From Planctomycetota bacterium (GTDB lineage: Bacteria > Planctomycetota > MHYJ01 > JACPRB01): a stretch of DNA of 5,398 bases. The translations under genes and the position numbers were made by a program. Shown piece after piece: positions 1 to 5,398 of this stretch (positions within the stretch are counted from its first letter, which is position 1; each line of letters begins with the position of its first letter). The notes below the pieces were generated by a model that saw nothing but the letters and a program-made list of their open reading frames with translations, did not search any database and was not told where the DNA came from. The DNA is taken from the NCBI GenBank assembly GCA_016200125.1, contig JACQFK010000510.1:1-5398 (forward strand), written 5' to 3'.

Positions 1-1047
1 GAATCCGGCTCACCGCAAGGGTATCCGATGTCTTGAAGGCGCCCCGCTCGAAGAGGAACTGAATGATTGCCGGCGAGAAAAAGGCGAGCACTATGGCGGC
101 GGCGATGCTCGCCATCGTCACCTGGCGGCAGATCGTGGAATGATGGATCCGGAGTTCCCGCCAATTCCGCCGGGCAGCAAATTCCGAGAACCGCGGCAGC
201 AGAACCATCGCCAGCCCTGTCGACAGGACCGAGAGAATCATCCCGCTGATCTTGGAGCCATAAGACAGCGCGGACAGATTTCCGGGTCCGAGTGACGACA
301 CCATCGTCTGATCGACGAGAAGGCTGCTGCTGGAGAACAGCGCGGCCACCGCGATGGCGGCATATTGCTTCAAAACCGGCCTCACTTCCGCGTCCGCGTG
401 CGGGATCCAGCGGGGAAGGACCGGATATCCGGTTCGTTTCACTGCGGCGCCCAGAAGCAGCGTCTCGAGCAGGGAGCCGGAGAACGCTCCGAGAGCCAGC
501 GGGATGATGCCGCTTTTCGCTCCTTGGGAAAGTACAAGCGCCAGGGTGAGGAGAGGCGTCATCATGGGTGCCAGAGCGACGATAGAGTAGCGTCTCTTGA
601 GGGTGAGAAGGCCGCCCCAGACGGCAGCCACTCCGCTGAGGGGGATCGTCAGCGCCAGGATTCTGAAGGCGGAGACGGTTGTCGCCTGTTTTGCAGCGTC
701 GAATCCGGGATAGAGCAGGGGAATCAAGACCGGGGCGGTGAGTTCCAGCACCGTCGCCAACCCGACCAGGAAGCCGGTCAGACCGACGAGAACCTTCGAC
801 GCCAGCATCTGCGCCGTCTCCGCCCCCCGTTCCGCTTCGAGCTTCGCGATGCGGGGAATCAGAGCGACGCCGAGCGTGGAGACAGGACATTGATCGCCAG
901 AACAGGAAGAACCGAGGCTCCCAGGAATGCATCCAGCGCGTCGCTCGTGCCGAAGAGGCCAGCGACGACAATCTCCTTCGCGGCTCCTATGGCACGAACA
1001 ACGATCGTGAAACCGGCTACCTTGAGCGATTGGAGAAGAGATTTCAC
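1..1047 (-). CDS. MurJ/MviN-superfamily lipid-linked glycan flippase; 3'-truncated by window edge and frameshifted near 880
   Basis: Polytopic inner-membrane transporter of the MOP superfamily, which flips undecaprenyl-linked glycans to the outer face. The first frame gives 56 residues (GTG start). After a one-base shift at 880 a second frame stays open for 293 codons to the window edge, so about 349 of the usual ~510 residues are visible. The N-terminus has the family pattern R18...G21...K24...FG (32-33)...D39-A-F. Further on come VDQTMVSSLGPGNLSALSYG (245-264), GLAMVLLP (278-285) and the MviN-like LFERGAF (332-338). The GTG is chosen because GGAG lies five bases upstream and the protein begins exactly where the family does. 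R24 and R270 of E. coli MurJ appear as lysines (K24, K266) and D269 as serine, so the substrate may not be lipid II. It lies downstream of the WecA-like gene, probably in one transcript. The family is clear; the substrate and whether the gene is functional are not. Confidence 0.85.
878..883 (-). other. Frameshift site within the flippase gene
   Basis: The N-terminal frame reads ...AINVLS and then runs to a TGA at 861-859. Re-entering one base earlier at 880 gives STLGVALIPRIAKLE and an open frame to the window edge. With the missing base restored, the segment from the conserved LP (residues 47-48) to IPRIAKLE has the same length as the corresponding segment of E. coli MurJ, aligned from memory. 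There is no homopolymer run or X-XXY-YYZ slippery heptamer here. A real mutation or an assembly or sequencing error is therefore more likely than programmed frameshifting. Confidence 0.85.
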
Positions 1048-1186
1048 GAGGACTCCATCCCCGGGTGGCGCCGGACCCCTGCGGAGGGACGGATTACTGC
1101 CACGTCAGAATGTCCGAAGTTGGCTCCGGTTGTCCGTGATGCCGGTGGGACCTTTCAGTCATGGGCGGCCTGCGTTCCGCGGGTCC
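1048..1186. other. Intergenic spacer between WecA-like and flippase genes
   Basis: A 139-base gap between two genes of the same direction. I see no convincing promoter, no stem followed by a T-run and no RNA gene. A 22-codon minus-strand ORF (1162-1094) is present but has no recognisable features. Read-through from the upstream gene is the simplest way for the flippase to be transcribed. Confidence 0.5.
1053..1056 (-). promoter_or_regulatory. Shine-Dalgarno of the flippase gene
   Basis: GGAG on the minus strand, five bases before the GTG at 1047-1045. It supports GTG as the start. A nearby ATG at 1058-1056 is out of frame and reaches a stop after four codons (MESS), the stop overlapping the GTG. 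Confidence 0.6.
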
Positions 1187-2359
1187 TCACCGCACGATCC
1201 GGTCGCCGACAGACTCGGCATCGGCGGCTTCTTCGTCGGCGCCGGGCGGAGGCGCCGGCCGGACGACGTCCTTCCGGATGCGGCTTCCCACCCTTTCCGC
1301 GATGATCAGGATCGCCATGATGCCGACGATCTGAATCAGGATGAGGATACTTTGGGTCAGGGAGGAGTTCACGAGGCGCACGCCGCTCAGGGCCACGGAG
1401 AACGCGATGAGGAGGATGAAGCTCACCGTCTGGCGGTGGGAGAAGCCCAGGCGCATCAGGCGGTGGTGGAAATGGCTCTGGTCGCCGATGGCGACGGGGC
1501 GGCGCTGGAGCAGGCGGATGAGGACGACCGAGGTCGTGTCGTAGAGGGGGATCGCCAGCACGAACACGGGGGTCAGCAGGGGGATCATCCAGTTTCCGTA
1601 GTTGCCGTGGAAGTAGGTCACCACGACCGTGAAGACGCCCATCAGGTATCCGAGCAGGAGGCTCCCGGAGCTGCCGAGGAAGATCTTTGCCGGATGGAAG
1701 TTGTGGCGGAGGAACCCCAGCTGCGTTCCCGCCATGGCGGCCAGGAAGAAGACGACGTTCGGCTGCTGCGAGATCCCCATGATCGTGAGCAGGGCCATCG
1801 TCGCCACCAGCGCGACCCCCGTCGAGAGGCCATCCAGGCCGTCGAGGAAGTTGAAGGCGTTGGTGACGCCGACGATCCAGAGGATCCCGACGCCGGCCGC
1901 CATCCAGGCGGGCAGGAACTCGAGGTTGGGGCGCACGCCGACGGCGACGAGGCCGCCGGCGATGCCCAGCTGGAAGACGAAGCGGCTCCGGACGGACATC
2001 CCCCGGATGTCGTCGACGAGACCCAGCACGAAGATGGCGGCAGCCCCCAGGTAGACGGGCAGGATTTTCGCGGCGAGCTCAGGAGCCCGGAGGACGAAGT
2101 AGAAGACCCATTCGGGGAGCCGGCTCGAGATCGCGGTTCCGCGGAGGAGGAGGGCGACCCCCAGGTGTCCCCAGAGGACGATCGAGAGCACCGCGAAGAG
2201 GGCCCAGCCCCCGCTCAGGGGAACCGGCTCGGAATGAACTTTGCGTTCGCCCGGATGGTCAAGGATGCCCAGGGAGCGGCCCAGGCGGATCGCCGCCGGG
2301 GTCATGATTCCCATGCCCAGCAGGCAGACGAGAAAGAGATAGGCCGCCAGTTCCAGCAT
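1187..2359 (-). CDS. WecA/TagO-like undecaprenyl-phosphate sugar-1-phosphate transferase (MraY/glycosyltransferase family 4)
   Basis: Integral membrane enzyme that moves a sugar-1-phosphate, usually GlcNAc-1-P, from a UDP-sugar to undecaprenyl phosphate on the cytoplasmic face: the first step of O-antigen, capsule or teichoic-acid-type glycans. Numbered from the ATG at 2359 (390 residues), it shows the family motifs in order: HPGERKVHSEPVPLSGG near 35-51, VDD at 115-117 (Mg/substrate aspartates), NAFNFLDGLDGL at 167-178, the RHNFHPAKIFLGSSGS loop at 218-233, and HFHHRL at 296-301 followed by SHRQ. About ten or eleven hydrophobic spans are present and the length is normal. The histidine motif and SHRQ point to the WecA/TagO branch rather than MraY. 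The C-terminal tail is Pro- and acid-rich. The frame also has an ATG at 2374; 2359 is preferred because GGTGGA precedes it at good spacing, while the upstream ATG has only an abutting GGGA. The exact donor sugar cannot be read from sequence. Confidence 0.93.
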   Translation of the reverse strand: MLELAAYLFLVCLLGMGIMTPAAIRLGRSLGILDHPGERKVHSEPVPLSGGWALFAVLSIVLWGHLGVALLLRGTAISSRLPEWVFYFVLRAPELAAKILPVYLGAAAIFVLGLVDDIRGMSVRSRFVFQLGIAGGLVAVGVRPNLEFLPAWMAAGVGILWIVGVTNAFNFLDGLDGLSTGVALVATMALLTIMGISQQPNVVFFLAAMAGTQLGFLRHNFHPAKIFLGSSGSLLLGYLMGVFTVVVTYFHGNYGNWMIPLLTPVFVLAIPLYDTTSVVLIRLLQRRPVAIGDQSHFHHRLMRLGFSHRQTVSFILLIAFSVALSGVRLVNSSLTQSILILIQIVGIMAILIIAERVGSRIRKDVVRPAPPPGADEEAADAESVGDRIVR

Positions 2360-2365
2360 GTTCCA

Positions 2366-2371
2366 TCCACC
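2366..2371 (-). promoter_or_regulatory. Candidate ribosome-binding site deciding the WecA-like start
   Basis: GGTGGA on the minus strand, six bases before the ATG at 2359-2357. The rival ATG at 2374-2372 lies immediately upstream of this motif and has no spaced Shine-Dalgarno of its own. The match is imperfect, so the choice of start is moderate in strength; the two differ by five residues. Confidence 0.4.
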
Positions 2372-2395
2372 CATTCCCGACGGACGCGACCCGCT

Positions 2396-2424
2396 ACTAT
2401 ACCGCCGCTCCGCGGCCCGTTCAA
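2396..2424 (-). promoter_or_regulatory. Sigma70-type promoter for the WecA-like gene
   Basis: Minus-strand -35 TTGAAC (2424-2419) and -10 TATAGT (2401-2396) are separated by exactly 17 bases, each one mismatch or so from consensus. Transcription would begin near 2389-2387. That gives a leader of about 28-30 bases to the ATG at 2359, or about 14 to the ATG at 2374. The position between two divergent genes fits. It would drive the transferase and probably the flippase downstream. Confidence 0.65.
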
Positions 2425-2456
2425 TCCCGTTGACTCCCGTCTGCGGATGTGGGAAA

Positions 2457-2461
2457 AGAGG
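2457..2461 (+). promoter_or_regulatory. Shine-Dalgarno of the small membrane protein gene
   Basis: AGAGG with a six-base spacer to the ATG at 2468, a near-ideal arrangement. It selects this ATG over the in-frame ATG at 2447 and over the much longer upstream extension of the same frame, which only runs antisense to neighbouring genes. Confidence 0.6.
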
Positions 2462-2467
2462 CGGTCT

Positions 2468-2635
2468 ATGGATGCCGCCGGCGCGCCGCCTCCCACCGAG
2501 GGGAAGTGGAGACGCCGCCGGCGCAACTGGTGGAAGCGGAAGAGCTTCTGGATCCTGCTCCTCGTCCTGGGAGCGTCCGTGCTCCTCACCTACTGGCTGA
2601 TTTCCGTCCTGGGCGATCCGGCCAAGCCGGAGTGA
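2468..2635 (+). CDS. Small single-span membrane protein, 55 residues, function unknown
   Basis: I do not recognise the family. The protein has a short Pro/Ala-rich start (MDAAGAPPP), a strongly basic stretch with five consecutive arginines and a WWKRK cluster (residues 13-25), one hydrophobic segment (about 27-48, SFWILLLVLGASVLLTYWLI and on), and a short tail ending DPAKPE. The positive-inside rule predicts N-terminus in, C-terminus out. Evidence for a real gene: a well-spaced AGAGG, a clean basic-then-hydrophobic design, and a fit into the only gap between two confident genes on the other strand. It diverges from the WecA-like gene (108 bases between starts) and converges on the ligase gene (18 bases between stops). 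Its layout loosely recalls other tiny one-span proteins found beside polysaccharide genes, such as DUF5989, but the match is not good enough to name it. It could regulate or scaffold a membrane glycan enzyme; that is speculation. Confidence 0.6.
   Translation: MDAAGAPPPTEGKWRRRRRNWWKRKSFWILLLVLGASVLLTYWLISVLGDPAKPE
2617..2631. terminator. Short GC hairpin between convergent genes, weak terminator candidate
   Basis: A perfect 6-bp stem TCCGGC / GCCGGA around a CAA loop. It covers the last codons of the small plus-strand gene and lies 23 bases past the ligase stop on the minus strand. Neither side has a T-run, so it does not meet the usual intrinsic-terminator pattern. The location between convergent genes is the main argument for it. 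Confidence 0.25.
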
Positions 2636-2653
2636 AGCGGATCTCTGGCCCGC

Positions 2654-5005
2654 CTATCGCATCGAACCCTTGAGGTTGATCGCCTCCAGATCGGCCGGGT
2701 GGGACCGGATCCAGTCGCCTAGGACGATGATGGCGCTCGACGTCTGCCCCTGGCCCGCGAGCGCGCGGGCCAGGCCTAGCGCTGCCTGGCGGTCCTGCGG
2801 ACGGGAACGCAGCACCTGGCGCAGGTCCTCCGCCGCCGCGACGTAGGTCTTGTCGGCCAGCTCCACCAGGCCGCGCCGCAGGCGCCATTCCAACTCCGCC
2901 GGGGCCAGCGCGCAGGCCGCCGTGTAGGCCTCCACCGCGCCCACCCGGTCGCCCTTCGCCTCCAGGATCGCGCCCCGCAGCGCGGGCCACTCCGCGTTCG
3001 CGGGGTCGATCCGCGCCGCCGTCACCGCGCGCTCCTGGGCGCGCTCCAGGGCGCCGAGCTTCAGCCAGGCCCGCGCCGAAGCGCCGTGCGCCCAGGCATC
3101 CGAACGCAGCGAGAGCCGCCGGTCCCGCAGCGAGGCCTCCAGGCCCCATTGGCCGGCCGCCTCGAGCTGCGCTGCAAAGTAGTCGTACCACCCCGCCTGC
3201 GCCGCGTCGGCCGGGACCCCGCGATCGAAGGCCTCCAGCCCCTCCTTCCACAGGCCCCGCTTCACCAGCGACGACGCGTAGACCGTCCGCGCTCCCGCGC
3301 TCGGCGGGATCAGCGCCTCGTATTCCGCCAGCGGCAGCTCCTTCCGCCAGATCTCGTCCATCAGGGCCGCCACGGCATGCGGATCCTGGGCGAACAGGCG
3401 CTGCAGGCACTTCGCGGCGCGCGACCGGTCGCCGCGCTCCCAGAAGGTCAGACCCGCCTCGCGCTGCAGGTCCGGATGCGCGGGCCAGAGGTCCGCCGCC
3501 GTCTCCAGCCGCGCCGGGTCCTGAGTCGCCTCCGCCAGCGCCCAGGCGGACTTGTGATCGTAGGGCGACAGGCCCAGCCCGCAGCGCGCCGCCGCCTCGC
3601 CTTCCGGGGACTTGGGATTGAGCGGGAGGACGAAGAGCGCCGCCGACGCCAGCAGCGCCGCCAGCGGGAGCGGCCAGGTCGGCCTCGGCGTCCCGTCCCG
3701 CGACGCGGCCGATCCCAGGCCCAGCAGCGCCGCCCAGACGATGCCGATCGACGTGATCCGCAGGTCGAAGTCCACGAACGAATGCAGCGCGATCACCGCC
3801 GCCGCGCCGATCGCCGCCGTCACGGGCATCCGGTCGGGCCCCGGCAGCGGCTTCTGCGCGCGCCAGGCCCGGACGAACCACCCGCCCAGGCCCGCGAGCA
3901 GGAGCAGCAGCCCCGCGAAGCCCGCCTCGAAGAGCACGTTCACGTACTCGCTGTGCGCGTGCTGCACCTGGCCGGGCAGCGAGGCCGGCTGGAAGGGATG
4001 GTACGCGCGCGGATGCGTCCCCCAGCCGAAGCCGAAGAGCGGCTGCTTCATCGCCGACTGCGCCGTCGTCGTGAAGATCACCCAGCGCGACTCCGAGGAG
4101 AGATCGAAGGGGTCCATCGCGCCGAAGCGCTCCAGCAGGCCCGCCGGATTGGCCACGAACACCGCGAGCCCGCCGACCGCCAGCAGCGCCGCCGCGCCGG
4201 CCACGCTCGCGCGCCCCCGATAGAGCAGCGGGAGCAGGGCGATGCCGCCGACGGCCGCCAGCACCGCCCCGCGGGACTTCGACAGCATCAGCGCCACCGC
4301 GAAGAGCGCCGCCGCCAGCGCCCAGCCCCAGCCGCCCTCGAGCCGCCTCATCCAGCGCGGACGCCCCGGATCGCTGCCGCCCCGCAGCGGCCAGGCGAAG
4401 CGGCCATAGGCGCGGACGGCGGCGAGCACGAGGCCGAGCGCCATCAGCCCCCCGAAGCTGTTCCGGTTCACGAGCGTGCCGCTCGCCGAGTCGGGCGGCA
4501 GCGCCGGCGCATAGAACGGGACGTGGTCGATCCGCGCGAAGAGCCGCAGCAATCCGTAGCCCGCCTCGAGCAGGAGCACGAACAGCAGCCCCGCGATGAT
4601 CTGCGAGGTCGACACCCCCGACTGGCGCAGGCGCAGGACCAGCAGGCCGGCCATCACGTAGGTCGCGGCCTGAGCGGCCACCCGCACGGTGTAGAAGACG
4701 TCCGCGGTCGCCGGCCAGAGCTGGCCCACGCCGTGCGTCGTCCGCAGCGCCGCCGTATAGGGGAAGAGCAGCGGCGCGACCGGGAGCAGCTGGATCAGAA
4801 AGAGCGCAGCGAGCAAGCCGAGGAAGATCAGCGCGCCCCGGGTGAGACGCGCCGGCTCGGGAAGGAGCAGCAGGGAGGCGATGTAAAGCGCGGCAAACGC
4901 AGCAGCCGTCACCGGGAGGCCCGCCTCGCTCACGCCGCCGTACCAGAGCAACGAAGCGGCGAGGAGGAGGAGGAACCAGAGCCAGAGGGCGAGCGGGCGG
5001 GTCAC
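2654..5005 (-). CDS. O-antigen ligase/polymerase-family membrane protein with C-terminal TPR domain
   Basis: Members of this WaaL/Wzy-type superfamily join or polymerise undecaprenyl-linked glycans on the outer face of the inner membrane. The 783-residue protein has about twelve to thirteen hydrophobic spans in residues 1-461. It shows superfamily signatures: GTLVNRNSFGGLMALGL (176-192), LSKSRGA (241-247), SRWVIFTTTAQSAMKQPLFG (306-325) with GWGTHPRAYHPF after it, the outer-loop motif HAHSEYVNVLFEAG (349-362), and HSFVDFDLR (408-416). From about 466 to the end it is soluble and helical, with at least four TPR-like units (about 639-774; e.g. ARIDPANAEWPALRGAILEA at 664-683). A TPR tail is common in large members of this superfamily and probably binds partner proteins. 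The GTG start follows GAAGG with a six-base spacer. The stop of the upstream uma2 gene lies nine bases before, suggesting co-transcription. Ligase versus polymerase cannot be decided from sequence. Confidence 0.92.
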   Translation of the reverse strand: MTRPLALWLWFLLLLAASLLWYGGVSEAGLPVTAAAFAALYIASLLLLPEPARLTRGALIFLGLLAALFLIQLLPVAPLLFPYTAALRTTHGVGQLWPATADVFYTVRVAAQAATYVMAGLLVLRLRQSGVSTSQIIAGLLFVLLLEAGYGLLRLFARIDHVPFYAPALPPDSASGTLVNRNSFGGLMALGLVLAAVRAYGRFAWPLRGGSDPGRPRWMRRLEGGWGWALAAALFAVALMLSKSRGAVLAAVGGIALLPLLYRGRASVAGAAALLAVGGLAVFVANPAGLLERFGAMDPFDLSSESRWVIFTTTAQSAMKQPLFGFGWGTHPRAYHPFQPASLPGQVQHAHSEYVNVLFEAGFAGLLLLLAGLGGWFVRAWRAQKPLPGPDRMPVTAAIGAAAVIALHSFVDFDLRITSIGIVWAALLGLGSAASRDGTPRPTWPLPLAALLASAALFVLPLNPKSPEGEAAARCGLGLSPYDHKSAWALAEATQDPARLETAADLWPAHPDLQREAGLTFWERGDRSRAAKCLQRLFAQDPHAVAALMDEIWRKELPLAEYEALIPPSAGARTVYASSLVKRGLWKEGLEAFDRGVPADAAQAGWYDYFAAQLEAAGQWGLEASLRDRRLSLRSDAWAHGASARAWLKLGALERAQERAVTAARIDPANAEWPALRGAILEAKGDRVGAVEAYTAACALAPAELEWRLRRGLVELADKTYVAAAEDLRQVLRSRPQDRQAALGLARALAGQGQTSSAIIVLGDWIRSHPADLEAINLKGSMR
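2749..2774. repeat. Perfect 11-bp inverted repeat, 4-base loop, inside the ligase gene
   Basis: CCTGGCCCGCG and its exact reverse complement flank a four-base AGCG loop. On the minus strand it encodes part of the last TPR (LARALAG region, residues 745-751), about 100 bases before the stop. The G+C of the gene makes short palindromes common, but an uninterrupted 11-bp stem is longer than the others I noticed. Confidence 0.6.
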
Positions 5006-5011
5006 GAGGCG

Positions 5012-5016
5012 CCTTC
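5012..5016 (-). promoter_or_regulatory. Shine-Dalgarno of the ligase gene, overlapping the uma2 stop
   Basis: The minus-strand string TGAAGG contains both the TGA stop of the uma2 gene (5017-5015) and a GAAGG ribosome-binding site six bases before the ligase GTG at 5005-5003. This supports the GTG start and makes translational coupling plausible. Confidence 0.6.
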
Positions 5017-5398
5017 AGCGCACTCGGCTGAAAATCTCGGAGACCTTGAGCGTGAGCCCGGGCAGGACCGCCGACTCAAACGCCTGACCTTCCTGGAGGA
5101 TTCGGAGACGACGGGCGGCGCCGAATTCGTGGACCTCGATCGAGCGATTCACGGGATCGACGATCCAGTACTCGAGGACCTTGGCCTTCTCATAGAGAGC
5201 GAGTTTCCGGTTGCGGTCCACGATCGAGGTGGACGGCGACAGCACCTCGACCGCCAGGTCGGGAGCGCCGTGAAGGGCGTCCTTCTTCAGCAGGCCGGAC
5301 CGCTTGCGGGACACGAACAGGACGTCGTGTTGCACGGCATCGGTCTTGGAAAGGACAACCCCGACGGGCGCCGTCAGAACCTCTCCCAAGTCGCGCTC
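5015..5398 (-). CDS. Uma2 family protein (DUF820, PD-(D/E)XK nuclease-like), 5'-truncated by window edge
   Basis: The frame stays open to the last base, so 127 residues are visible of a family usually near 180-200; a TTG at 5389 falls inside the conserved GEVLTAPV segment and is not the true start. Family features in order, numbered from the window edge: LGEVLTAPVGVVLS (4-17), the VQHDVLFVS strand (22-30, where VQPD is usual), GAPDLAVEVLSPST (44-57) carrying the presumed metal ligands D47 and E51, then D61, K65 and Y69, then EYWIVDP (76-82) and a C-terminal LPGLTLKVSEIF (112-123). The core D/E/K set is intact, so it is probably catalytically competent if the missing N-terminus is present. Uma2 proteins are predicted restriction-endonuclease-fold nucleases of unproven role, often in many copies per genome. 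Nothing ties it functionally to polysaccharide synthesis apart from its tight spacing to the ligase gene. Confidence 0.88.
   Translation of the reverse strand, partial: ERDLGEVLTAPVGVVLSKTDAVQHDVLFVSRKRSGLLKKDALHGAPDLAVEVLSPSTSIVDRNRKLALYEKAKVLEYWIVDPVNRSIEVHEFGAARRLRILQEGQAFESAVLPGLTLKVSEIFSRVR

Noticed and set aside
878..889. Programmed -1 ribosomal frameshift in the flippase
   Set aside because: The shift direction would fit, but the codons at the junction (GTC CTG TCT) form no slippery heptamer and I found no clear downstream stimulatory hairpin. An ordinary indel or sequencing error is simpler.
1094..1162. 22-codon minus-strand ORF (starts MTERSHRHHG) in the spacer before the flippase
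   Set aside because: It has a weak AGG six bases upstream, but it is very short, hydrophilic and featureless; nothing separates it from chance.
365..2467. Long plus-strand open frame (part of a 756-codon ORF) antisense to the flippase and WecA-like genes
   Set aside because: Its translation is a low-complexity run of Asp, Glu, Gln, His and Arg with no domain, and it lies opposite two clearly recognised protein families. High G+C keeps the frame open. Only its last 55 codons, after the AGAGG, look real.
2302..2589. 95-codon minus-strand ORF upstream of and overlapping the WecA-like start
   Set aside because: Arg/Ser-rich, antisense to the small membrane protein and overlapping the transferase in another frame; it has no family features.
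2586..3881. 431-codon minus-strand open frame overlapping the ligase gene
   Set aside because: The product is almost entirely Gly, Ala, Arg and Pro, typical of a shifted frame in GC-rich DNA. The ligase frame carries the recognisable motifs and TPRs.
3612..4223. 203-codon plus-strand open frame opposite the ligase gene
   Set aside because: Ser/Ala/Pro-rich translation without motifs, entirely antisense to conserved O-antigen ligase signatures.

Overview
The window is GC-rich bacterial DNA that looks like part of a cell-surface polysaccharide locus. No rRNA, tRNA or taxon-specific marker is present, so the host cannot be named. The gene types fit an envelope-bearing, high-GC, probably environmental bacterium: a WecA-like initiating transferase, a MurJ/MviN-superfamily flippase, an O-antigen ligase with a TPR tail, and a Uma2/DUF820 protein. 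That placement is inference only.

Layout, right to left, because four of the five genes are on the minus strand. At the right edge is the 3' part of a Uma2-family (PD-(D/E)XK-like) gene. Nine bases after its stop comes a 783-residue O-antigen ligase/polymerase-family protein with a TPR tail (5005 to 2654). Its start site for translation is set by a Shine-Dalgarno sequence that overlaps the uma2 stop codon. A small plus-strand gene (2468-2635) then encodes a 55-residue single-span membrane protein, convergent with the ligase and divergent from the next gene. Next comes a WecA/TagO/MraY-family sugar-1-phosphate transferase (2359 to 1187), preceded by a very good sigma70-type promoter. Last is a MurJ/MviN-superfamily flippase (1047 to beyond base 1). 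Its frame is broken once near base 880 and its C-terminal third lies outside the window.

Together the three large membrane proteins match the three steps of a lipid-carrier pathway: loading a sugar-1-phosphate onto undecaprenyl phosphate, flipping the lipid-linked glycan, and polymerising or transferring it outside. Two residues that are essential arginines in E. coli MurJ are lysines here, which fits a glycan-lipid exporter rather than the housekeeping lipid II flippase.

No gene-free stretch exceeds 300 bases; the largest gap is 139 bases (1048-1186). No mobile element, CRISPR array or RNA gene was seen. The points most worth a second look are the flippase frameshift, the small divergent membrane protein, and the ligase gene being clearly richer in G+C than its flanks.
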